Source of the DNA: Simmondsia chinensis | Taxonomy: Eukaryota > Streptophyta > Magnoliopsida > Caryophyllales > Simmondsiaceae | Direction of reading: 5' to 3' | DNA length: 64,000 nucleotides | NCBI GenBank assembly: GCA_018398585.1 | Contig: JAGTTD010000018.1 | Coordinates: forward strand, 10,609,501-10,673,500 | Shown here: one piece after another, positions 11,216-19,894 of the stretch | Layout: every line of letters starts with the position of its first letter | Position numbering within the stretch: the stretch's first letter is position 1 | The notes under the pieces: model-generated | What the model saw: the letters and a program-made list of their open reading frames with translations, nothing else | The model's database searches: none | Told to the model about the DNA's origin: nothing | Position numbers and translations under genes: made by a program

Positions 11216-14200
11216 GTATCTAAAAGTACGAAAAGCAATCCTGTATGTAATATGACTTGTTTAGAATTTCGATTTCAAAATAGTTGTTATATTTTTGCAT
11301 TACAATCAATACTGATAAATGTTACCTGCCTATTCAGTTATGCTCACTAAAATTCCTATGTCTTAGTACATGTGAAGAATTAGTTTATGCTAAGAGCTTC
11401 CTAGTTTGGTGCTAGAATATCTACTAAGTTAAAAAGAAAATTTGGAACGTTTGGCTAGACTAATGAGTCATTCGGTTGCAAGACTTGGACATTAGATGTC
11501 GAATATGTTCCATTATTAGATATTTAAAATGCCATCTAAAGTAGAAATGATCAGATATTTGAAAGAAGTATTTGATGAGAGAATAGGTAGCATTAGAACA
11601 GCTTATGAGAGAGATGATGGACACTTGATTGTGTTAGGTAAGTTCAGTTCGAGAACCTATCATCTTAATTGAACTGGAATTATGGACGCAAATATTGATA
11701 GCCAATTTCAACAGAATATGATCTTAATTTTCCTATCAAAGGTCTCTTAGATCTGTTCAGAGTGGAGATAATGAGTAATAGAGATTACTCGTTGTCTGAA
11801 CTGATAAAGGAACAGTTTAAGAGAAAATATGTCAAGAGAACTAAGGGAAGAGTCCACTTAATGTAAGCATTTATCTCAAGGAATTAGGAACCTCTAAAGA
11901 GTAAAATGAAGCATAAGTCAGAATTGGTTGTCTCTTTTGCAAAGGTTATAGACATTAGTATTTAAACGAAATTGCCTAGGTACTTAGATACTGTTGTCGC
12001 CAAGACTAGCCAACATGACAAGGCATTCGATATTCTGTCTCTTCTGATTTTCACTGGTAGATAGTTCACTACTATCCTGGTAAGTGGGCTCTCAGTACGA
12101 GCACCAAGAGATAGTAGTTTTAGTCAAGGAATACAGTCTTGAATATGAGTAACTATATTAATGTAAAGGTTCATTTAAAATTTTGATTTCTATTTATTTG
12201 TTTCAAAATAGTTTTTCAGTTATTTTTTAGAAAATTAGATTGATATTCAAGTAAGTGAAATGTTTATTTAAAAGGGCACATTCGTAGTTATTTTACTAAT
12301 TTAAATCAAAAACTATGTTAATGGTAATTTAGTCGTCTAATACAAGCTAAGCTATGTAACCATATAAAAGAAGAATTTTCTGAAAACCATATAGCTTTTA
12401 AGTAGCACTTGATCCTAGGTCACATTAATCTAGTATGATTCGAAATTGGCATGATTGGTCTTATGGGTTCATTAAGTCTTATAATGATAACCAGTATATG
12501 AATCATGTTCGAATTAATGGTGACTGAAAGGGCCTTTAATAGTAAAGGCAATAGAGCCACTAAGCTATTAGAACTTATTAATGAAATGTTTATGGATGGC
12601 TAAAAGTTCAAGTGAGCGGAAGTGAAGAGTCTTTCATAAAAAGGACTATGAATAGCTAATAAATTAGTTGATATATGAGTATAGCTATGAAGTCTAAAGT
12701 CTTGAATATTTTGAAAGGTTCAAAGAATCAAAGACCAAAGTGTGGATCAATTATGTCAAGTTACTTTGATTAGATCAAAGTGGTGGATTTCAAGAAAATA
12801 CTTAATTTTCCTTTTTGCAAAGTGTTGTGGAAAGTATCAATAATATGTTATTGTATATGGCCAGATTCATATGTTGAGTCCTGTTTACCTATCAAAAGAT
12901 TTCTATGTAAGAGGTCTTAGAAAGTATCCTAAAAGTACTGTATAACTTGTGTTAAATATATTAATAGTATGAAATACTGAATTTCAATAGCGTGATACAA
13001 CTTATAGTTTAGATGACATATTAGATATATCTTCAACCAGGTTAATGCTGCACTAAGTACATGAGAGCTTTTGTGTAGTGGGAGGATAGTCAGGGCACCT
13101 GACGGATTCATGTCTTCTGCATTAATGGTTAAGCACGATAATGAAACTCTTAAGAATATTGATGCGAACCAATGGGTTAGGGAAATGAAATTTGGTTAGA
13201 ATAAATGTATTATGACTAAGTTTGGGAACTTATAGAGGTGTCGAAAGATATTAAGTCCATTAGATTGGATCTGAATGGATCTACAAGAATAAAGAGTTGA
13301 GCGAACGAGTAGGTTGAGACCTTCTAGTCTAGATAGATGGAAGTGAGTTTTACCTTATCGGAAGTAATCGTCTTTGATGATACCTTCCAGCCAAATGCTG
13401 TGCTTAAGTCCTTAACGATGCTCTTATCCACCGTATCGCATTGGGATGAGATATGAAAAATGGGAATTAAGACGACGTTCTCTGAATGGTCATCGTGAGA
13501 AAGTTATGCATTTGATACAACTACACAAGTTTGTTGCTGAGAGTTATGAGCATATAGTTAGAGGTGGCCACGGGCCGGGTTGGGCCAAGCCTGGGCCCGG
13601 CCCCAACTAGGGCAGCAATGTAGCGGGCCGGGCCGGACAGGGCCTGGGTCCAGGCCTTTGGAGCTCAGCTAGGCCTGGGCCCGGGCCCGAGTACACCAGA
13701 CCCGGGCCAGGCTAGGCCCAGCACCCCCCCCCCCCCTAGTTTTTTTTTTTTTTTAAATCTTGAAAATTTTAAAAAAAATGACACTAATGAGATTCAAACC
13801 CATCCCTCTAGCATGCAAAGCACCTTTATTACATTGTGAGCTAGAATTTTTTTGTAATCTTATTGGACATAAAAACAATTTAACATACTTTCCAAAAAAA
13901 TGACAAAAATTTGATACAAAATTGACACTAGTGGGATTTGAACCCCATACCTCTAACATATAAATTTTACCATTACCATGTAAGCTACAAATGTTTTATG
14001 ATTTTATTAGGTAAAATGAATATATATACATATATAATAATAAAAAAATGCCCAATGGGCCCAGTCCCCAAATTTTTTGGGTCCGTGGGCCGAGCCGGGC
14101 TAGGCCAAAACGGACCGACCCGGCCCACTGGCCACCTCTACACATAGTACACAAACTAAGGAAGTCTATTTGTAGACTTGAATGAGCATCTTGTTCATTG

Positions 14201-14788
14201 AATAGTAAATTCGATGATGCCTTTCAAGTCTTAGCGATTTGAATCAATGGTTAGTGAACGATGAGAGTACAAGTGACATGACTAGAAGGTAGTGACTTTC
14301 TAAGTATTGTATATAGATGGCATTCTGCTCATTGAGAATGATGTAGAATTGTTATGATCTGTTAAAATTTTGCTGTCCAGTAATTTAAAAGTGAAAGACC
14401 TATGATTAGCCAAATATGTTCTTAAGATCAAGCTTTAGCGAGATTCAAAGAAAAGGATGCTGAGTTTATCATGGGTTGCTTGTTTTAAAAGTGATTCTAG
14501 ATGGTTGACATGAGAATTAAAGTTTACCCTAGGAGTGGGAGTCATTAGATGGTGAAGTGTGAAACAGTCTTGTGATGCTTAGTTCACCATGGAAGTCTTG
14601 TACTACACAACTCCTGAAGTTTTATAATAGACTAGTTGGTTTGGAAAATTCTTTATAGATCAAAGTTTCTGAGGAAAAGAATGACACAGTGAGATATCGG
14701 TATTGAAGTTTATAGTCAGTGAATTGATAGATCCCTAGCGGATAGTTATGCAATGTAAGACTAATTGGATTTAGGACAAGTGGGAGAT
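11216..14788 (+). pseudogene. copia gag-pol, heavily decayed
   Basis: No long frame survives, but in-order traces do. A gag-like region lies at about 11530-11950. A pre-integrase trace (text like LGHINL) lies at about 12415-12440. The RT start occurs at about 13220-13320 (like WELIEVSKDIKSI and W-I-Y-K-N-K). A trace of the RT core follows at about 13390-13500. After the hAT insertion (13559-14140), KLRKSIC lies at about 14155-14180 and a catalytic-box trace YIDGILLIENDVELL at about 14311-14355, where YVDD has become YIDG. The integrase core is not clear. The 3' end is the purine run AAGTGGGAGA (about 14778-14787), next to the 3' LTR. The frame changes so often that no protein could be made. 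Confidence 0.6.
13559..14140. mobile_element. hAT-type MITE with GC-rich ends
   Basis: Perfect 12-bp terminal inverted repeats: TAGAGGTGGCCA (13559-13570) and TGGCCACCTCTA (14129-14140). Flanks form an 8-bp target duplication with one mismatch: CATATAGT (13551-13558) and CACATAGT (14141-14148). An 8-bp duplication is diagnostic of hAT. The first 160 bp are packed with GGGCC/GGCCC words. The middle is AT-rich and holds an imperfect direct duplication (about 13779-13850 and 13921-13990) with (A/T)TGACACTA(A/G)TG(A/G)GATT. No transposase, so non-autonomous. It interrupts the copia RT. Confidence 0.8.
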
Positions 14789-15864
14789 TGGTGGAATCGG
14801 TGTTCTGTAAATACAATTATTAGGTCAATTAAATACACTTGTTTTATTTATTCATTGTCTAATTAAATTTTACAAGTCAAATATACGAGCGATTGTTTTC
14901 TAAAACGTTCCACGAGATGGACATAATCTAAGATGACATGATCAAGTTGGTTTAAGTGGTCAATAAGATTGGGCTGCTGATAAACTTAAAGCAAATTAGT
15001 GATACGCCGTAAAAGTACGTCCATAGTTAGTGTTAAGTTTGGACAACTTGTTTGCTAAGACTATAATATGATACTTTAGATGACATGTCTTTTCATGTGT
15101 ATAGGGATCCAAAAGTATTACATTGGTGTTGTCTACAGGATTGGAACACTGAGCAGGACTACATAAATTATTTGTTTCTTAACTGTTATTAGAAATAATT
15201 AATTCTGTATAAGATGATATCTCCAAATCCAGAAAATAGTCTGAACTAGTGCACCGAATGTTCGTTATTTTGATGTGCTAAAATGGATTAGGTCACAATA
15301 CGTAACTAAAGTCTTATATTCAATGGGTAACGGCATGAAGTGTAGCGTGAATAGGTATTTTACTTCAAATCTATAGTCTTTTACGAGATAAAGATATCCC
15401 TTTAGTTGATTCGCAAATATATGAATAGATTCAAGAATCTTTGGCCAAACTATGCCATGTGTTTGATATTTGAAATTAGTGCAGAACTTGTTTTCTGTAT
15501 TAATGAATTATTCAAGAAGGGTGAGTTCAGAACTACAATGAAAGATGTGAGAAAAATAACGATAGTAGTTAAAGTTATTTTTTCTCCTGGATATCTAGTA
15601 AAGGGGTTGATTGTCATAGTAAAAGTTATTTGGGAATTATTGCATAACTAAATTTAATTCTAGAGGGCAATAATATTTGTTTAGTAGAATAAATATTACT
15701 AAATGGTAATCAATATTATCAAAGTGTGAATGATTATATTTGACACATTTGGAACTAGAAATAAGTTGTCACTGAGGTCCCTCGGCAAGCTGTTAGAAAT
15801 ACACTGGTTGAAAAATATTTAAAATGAATTCATTAGATTAATAAATTTATTTTTCTAAAAAAAA

Positions 15865-16077
15865 GGGTGCTTGGGCGAGAGTAGTACCAGGATGGGTGAC
15901 CTCCTGAGAAGTCCTCATCTTGCCAACCCTATAAGACTTGGGGTCCTTGGAAACAACCTCTTGGAAGGGTTACACCCTAAAGGTGTAAGGCTGCATACAT
16001 CCACCCCTCACAGACCTCGCTTAGGCGGGGAGCCCTTGAGGCACTGAGTCTATTGTTGTTGTTGCTGTTGTTGCTGT
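15865..16077 (+). mobile_element. SINE with 5S rRNA-derived head and Au-like tail
   Basis: The first 64 bp match the 3' half of 5S rRNA. The remainder has the phrases GGAAACAACCTCTTG, GTGTAAGGCTGCATACAT, GGCGGGGAGCCCTTGAGGCAC and ends in a TTGTTGTTGCTG tract, the layout of Au-type plant SINE tails. Flanking text ATTTTTCTAAAAAAAA (15849-15864) and ATTTTTGCTAAATAAAA (16078-16094) looks like a 16-17 bp target duplication with two differences, expected for LINE-driven insertion. The element is inserted in copia LTR A. Confidence 0.75.
15867..15930 (+). pseudogene. 5S rRNA 3'-half fragment
   Basis: Reads GTGCTTGGGCGAGAGTAGTA, then CCAGGATGGGTGACCTCCTG, then a G-to-A change, GAAGTCCTC and a degenerate end. 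This corresponds to about positions 57-119 of plant 5S rRNA with only a few substitutions. It includes part of box A and the intermediate element and C box, i.e. much of the internal RNA polymerase III promoter. It is not a functional rRNA gene because the 5' half is absent. Confidence 0.85.
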
Positions 16078-16445
16078 ATTTTTGCTAAATAAAATTCATG
16101 CGATGAATTATTTATTCATAATTTGAATAAATTTATTTTATCAAATAATAGTAATGCGATGAATTCATACGTATGGAACTTAAAAAAAAAAAAAAAAAAG
16201 TAGAGGTCAAAATTCATGTGCTCTACCGCTACTAAATCCGGGTGCAACACTGCTTTCACTGGCCATCCACATGACTACACGATAGCCAATTGGGACATGA
16301 CATGTGTCCGCCCCTGAGCCACCGCTTTCTGTGCCTAAAGGTGCTAACAAATTAGATTTTGACATGTGTCGCATATGACGCAACCAAAATAATGTGCTAA
16401 TTTTTTTTTTTTTTTTTAGTGTATGACATCATTTTAGTTGCTACT

Positions 16446-17589
16446 TGGGCGCATTTTTCCAGCTTTTTTATGGAAATTCCACATTTCAAAAAACTTGGTA
16501 CTTTCTACCGTGTATCCTACTACATGAAGCAATCAGAACAAGTCATTTGGAAGTGACAGCGGCTGATGAGAATTCGATTCTTACTCAGACCAAGTGCAAA
16601 GGATTTAATTGGCAGATGCAGAGCCACCAATTTGTGTATGACTTTAGAATTTTGCAGATAGGTGGTTGTGATATGGTGCTTGGGGTAGACTGGATGAATG
16701 GTATTGTGGAGCAGGCTCAGCTTCAAATGACAAAAGGCAACGGACTAACGAAGATGATCATGAAGGGAGCTTATTAGTGGATTGGACAATTGTTCTCCAT
16801 TTCTGCCACACAAGATGTTGCTCAGGTGAATTCTAGTCCTGCAATTATCCTATTAATTGAGTAGTATAAAGACTTGCTTGAGCCGCCAACCTCCCTTTGA
16901 CCTAAAAGGTCCTTAGATCATGCTATACCTCTGAAATCGAATTCATACCCAGTTAATTTGAGACCTTATAAGTATCCTTATTTTTATTCTGAGATTAAGG
17001 TAGCAAATGGAATAATCAGAGTGAATGGAAGATTTTACATTGGTTGTATGACAGATTTAAGCAGGCAGATTATTGTTGCTTCCCATGATTCAGCTTGGGG
17101 AGGACATTCTAGAATCAAAGGAACATATCAGAGGCTCAAGAGTTACTTCCAATGGCCTGGCGTGAAGAGGGATGTATTGGAATTTTGTCAAGCTTGTGAT
17201 GTGTGTCTGCGAACTAAATCTGATCACTGGCAGTATCAAGGATTGCTCCACCCTTTGCCAGTACCAAATCATGCTTGACAGCACAAAAGCATGGATTTCA
17301 TTGACGGGTCGCCTAAGTCTAAGGGGAAGGAGATTATTTGGGTGGTTGTGGATCGATTTACAAAGTTTAATCACTTCATTGCCTTCAATCATCAAATTTT
17401 AGCTCAGAAACTTGCAGTGATCTTCTTAGATAACATTTACAAGCTCTATGGCTTGCCTCACTCTATCATTTCAGACTGGGACAGGCTGTTCACAGTCACT
17501 TTTGGCCTGAGTTGTTCTTGTTGTTGGGATTCTCTCTTGCCTTAAGTTCATCTTATCATCCACAGATAGATGGACAAACAGAGAGGGTT
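16446..17589 (+). pseudogene. gypsy pol with RT/RNase H deleted: protease joined to integrase
   Basis: At 16540-16740 the protease-to-RT spacer is clear: [36 protein letters not shown] and GIVEQAQLQ. It continues with stops to LRPYKYPYFYSEIK (about 16958-16999), the start of the RT domain. Directly after, at about 17000, the text is ANGIIRVNGRFYIG, which in the sister element lies just before the integrase zinc finger. About 1.35 kb (RT and RNase H), judged from the copy at 58533-62387, is therefore missing. The integrase zinc finger (GGHSR...CQACDVC) and core (SMDFIDGSPKSKG, VVDRFTKF, YGLPHSIISDWDRLF) follow, then TDGQTERV-like text at about 17565-17588. There the plastid insertion begins. 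The element belongs to the same lineage as the three minus or plus copies elsewhere in the window. Confidence 0.8.
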
Positions 17590-17714
17590 GGTTTTGCCAT
17601 ATTTTATCATCTCATAAATATGAGTTAGAGATATATGGATATATCCATTTCATGTCAAAAAAAATCCTTTTTTTTAATTTGTACATTGAATCCTTTAGAA
17701 ATTTAGTAGAATAA

Positions 17715-17828
17715 TTATCCTTGTCGTTGTTTATGGCTCGGGTTAAAACAAATTACTATAATTCGTCCCCACCTACGGATCAATCGACATTTTTCACAAA
17801 TTTTACGAACGGAGGCCCTTATTTTCAT
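17715..17828 (-). pseudogene. rpl36: plastid rpl36 copy, frame intact
   Basis: Complete 37-codon frame from [14 protein letters not shown] to HKQRQG and a TAA stop. The zinc-ribbon cysteines and histidine of bacterial-type ribosomal protein L36 are kept (C-x2-C, C and H). A few residues differ from the usual plastid form (R to W in RRWGR, S to F in ICFNP). As a nuclear plastid fragment it lacks a transit peptide and a nuclear promoter, so it is almost surely not expressed. It lies between the rps11 start and infA, as in plastids. Confidence 0.9.
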
Positions 17829-17949
17829 ATTTTTTTATTCCTTACTTTAATTAATCCCGAATCCTTTTCTTGGAAGAAAATAGGTTTTTCGCAATTTTTA
17901 CCCTCGAATTATATTCCCATAGAAAGGGGTGTTGAAGTTGCAAAAACAC

Positions 17950-18183
17950 TTAATCATTTGAATTTTTGTTGCGGAGTCTATAAATTATATGTCCTTTGGT
18001 TGAATCATAACGGCTTACTTCAATTTTCACTCTATCTCCTGGTAAAATTCGTATAAAACTACGTCGTATCCTTCCTGAAACGTAACTTAGAATCAGATCT
18101 TCATTATCTAAACAAACCTAGAACATACCATTAGGAAGTGATTTAGCAATTAAACCTTCATGAATCCATTTTTGTTCTTTCAT
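17950..18183 (-). pseudogene. infA: plastid infA copy with one stop
   Basis: Starts MKEQKWIHEGLIAKSLPNGMF. An in-frame TAG follows where the family has arginine, then [19 protein letters not shown] and so on to RNKNSND and TAA. The total of 78 codons including the stop equals normal plastid infA. InfA is translation initiation factor 1. The gene has been lost or broken in many angiosperm plastomes, so the stop could predate the transfer. Comparing with the plastome of this species would tell. Confidence 0.9.
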
Positions 18184-18309
18184 TCCAGATAAAACCTCCT
18201 TAAAGTATCAACTAATAAAGGAGGAGTGATATTATACAATCCGTCCTTGCCCTTTTTTCACAAATAGGATGTTTTGAATCCAATTCGGATATAAGTAGTA
18301 TTACCATAA

Positions 18310-18698
18310 TTACCATATATAACATAAAATTTCTCTGCCAATTCCTTTTAGTCGAGCCTCTTGGTTTGTCATTATACCCCGAGAAGTAGAAAGAATTACA
18401 ATCCCCATTCCACCTAAAATTCTTGGAATTCGTTGATAATTAGAATAGATTCGTAGACCGGGTCAAGTGACCCTTTTAAAATTTAAAATTTAAAAATTTC
18501 TAGATGGTACTTTCCTATTTGTTCTATGGCACAGAGTTGAAACCAAAAAACATTTGTTTCTTTCTTAATGTTTCCTCGCATTTTCGATAAAACCTTCTCG
18601 TAAAAGAATTTTAACAATGTTTTCGTTGATGTTAGTAGATGCTATTCGAACCGTTCTTTTTCTATTCATGTCAGCATTTCATAAAATACTATTGATTC
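18310..18698 (-). pseudogene. rps8: plastid rps8 copy, 5'-truncated with several stops
   Basis: Readable from [17 protein letters not shown] to [14 protein letters not shown] and stop TAA at 18310-18312. In-frame stops occur after ENARKH, in the AT-rich middle (about 18480-18500) and before [15 protein letters not shown]. The first dozen or so codons are missing at the joint near 18698. The protein is 30S subunit protein S8. The decay shows the copy is under no constraint. Confidence 0.88.
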
Positions 18699-18800
18699 TA
18701 AGTGGCTCATTTCATTTAAGATTTAAGAAGTGAAATTGAAATCCTTTTTTTTATTTTTTCAATCATTAATAAAAAACTAAGAAGTTAAGTTGTATTCAGA

Positions 18801-18905
18801 TTAATCATTTTGGCTGACCATTTTTACATAGATGATAAGTAAAAAAGTAGCAGGAACTAGAATAAAGAGTGCAGTAGCAATAAATGGGAGAATATTTACT
18901 TCCAT
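18801..18905 (-). pseudogene. psbM: plastid psbM copy, frame intact
   Basis: A 34-codon frame, [19 protein letters not shown] then [15 protein letters not shown], with a TAA stop. It encodes the single-helix photosystem II subunit M and keeps the hydrophobic span. The length equals that of plastid psbM. It lies on the same strand as the rps8 group but comes from another part of the large single-copy region. Flanking text 18906-19335 is spacer-like. Confidence 0.88.
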
Positions 18906-19335
18906 AATCTCATCGTTCTTTTATTTCGCAATAACTCAGGATTTAATCCCATAGAGATGGAGATGAAAAAAATTTGGCCTGTAAATTTAATAGGATGAAT
19001 TACATCTCGACTATATACGAGGCTAAGCGGGGAATATAACGCAACGAAAAGATAAATGAGAGGAACAAATGATTCTAGGGGGATTCCTTGTCTTCCTAGT
19101 CTTTGACGCAAGAAAAGGAATTTTACACATCCTTTTCTTGTGTCAAAAATGATTCTTGATCCACTTCGTCACTTAGTCTGAATTTATATTTTTTTTGTAG
19201 ATTTAACCTTTTTAAGATTGATTATTTATTACACATATAAAATCTAGTGGACAATGAACAAATAGAACTCCTTCTATGAACTTATCAAAAAAAATATCAA
19301 CTTTGATCAAATACAGAGGGTAAATCCTGTTTTTC

Positions 19336-19510
19336 TACTCTTCCTGAAGCAAGTACCAATGGAGATATTCTGCAATTCTGGATTCTAGAATGGTTCAGCA
19401 GCAGGGAAGAAAGATTGATGAGGTATTGGTGCAATGGGTTAACTTAGCTAAAGACAACTTGACTTGGGAGGAATTGAAGTTTGTTCGTTGTTGAGGCAAG
19501 AATGCTTCCA
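19336..19510 (+). pseudogene. gypsy integrase C-terminus / chromodomain tail
   Basis: Text equivalent to ILDSRMVQQQGRKIDEVLVQW, then VNLAKDNLTWEEL, appears in about the frame expected for the chromodomain that ends this lineage. It is followed by a KNASKRG-like tail and the purine tract AAGAGGGGAGC (19510-19520). The element that starts at 16446 therefore resumes after the plastid insertion, with part of the integrase missing. Confidence 0.75.
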
Positions 19511-19522
19511 AGAGGGGAGCAC

Positions 19523-19894
19523 TATTATGATCGGACTGCATTTTGAGCATTACAAGCTTCGTTTTGGGTAAACATTGTAATTAGAAATAAGGAGTCTTGG
19601 AGGGAACTGCGGTTGGTTGCAGTTAGGAGCTGATTTGTTCCTTTGGCGTGTGTTTCTTCTTCTTTGCAATTAAGTCGGTATTAGCTTGAGTCTAGATGCA
19701 ATGTTTAGTTAGATATTTTGTTCTAGTATAAGAATTGAGCTCTCACTTATAATTACATTCATGAAATGAAAAATATCTTGATTCTTCTCCCTCAACCCTA
19801 ATTCTCTCTAATTCTCATCTCCTTCTTCTACTTCTCATCTCAATTTCCTTTTTTATCCTAGGTCATGATTCAAGATTGATCTTGAATCATAACA
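19523..19894 (+). repeat. gypsy 3' LTR
   Basis: Starts TATTATGATC (TG changed to TA), comparable with TGTTATGATC in the copy at 23958-29506, and ends CTTGAATCATAACA at 19894. Length is 372 bp. The pyrimidine-rich stretch TCTTCTCCCTCAACCC...TCTCATCTCC before the end is shared with the solo LTR at 40635-41042. The LTR follows the purine tract directly. Confidence 0.7.

Larger units (their letters stand above)
14789..16440 (+). repeat. copia 3' LTR (copy A), right end truncated
   Basis: Starts at TGGTGGAATCGG right after the purine tract. It aligns in order with the LTR of reverse copy C (52678 leftwards): shared text includes GATTGTTTTCTAAAACG, AAGATGACATG and TTGATTCGCAAATAT. The SINE at 15865-16077 is inserted in it. 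A GC patch with ACATGTGTC words lies at 16290-16385. The right end runs into the gypsy fragment at about 16440 without a CA terminus, so the 3' end of the LTR is lost. Confidence 0.7.
17590..19335 (-). other. nuclear insertion of plastid DNA (NUPT), two joined segments
   Basis: Segment 1 (17590 to about 18698) runs from the first 11 bases of rps11 (ATGGCAAAACC on the minus strand, 17590-17600) through rpl36, infA and most of rps8, in plastid order and strand. Segment 2 (about 18699-19335) holds psbM with its flanks. In land-plant plastomes rps8 and psbM are tens of kilobases apart, so the junction near 18698 is a rearrangement. The insertion sits in the integrase of a gypsy element whose chromodomain resumes at about 19336. 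The right boundary is approximate. Confidence 0.85.

Noticed and set aside
13779..13990. tRNA-like text (GGGATTTGAACCCC) in the hAT MITE
   Set aside because: Resembles a B-box by chance; no A-box at the right distance and no cloverleaf arms could be paired.
15867..15930. 5S rRNA gene
   Set aside because: Only the 3' half is present and it is fused to a SINE body, so it is not a gene.
18896..19111. 71-codon minus frame next to psbM
   Set aside because: Lies in plastid spacer-like sequence upstream of psbM; matches no plastid gene that I know.
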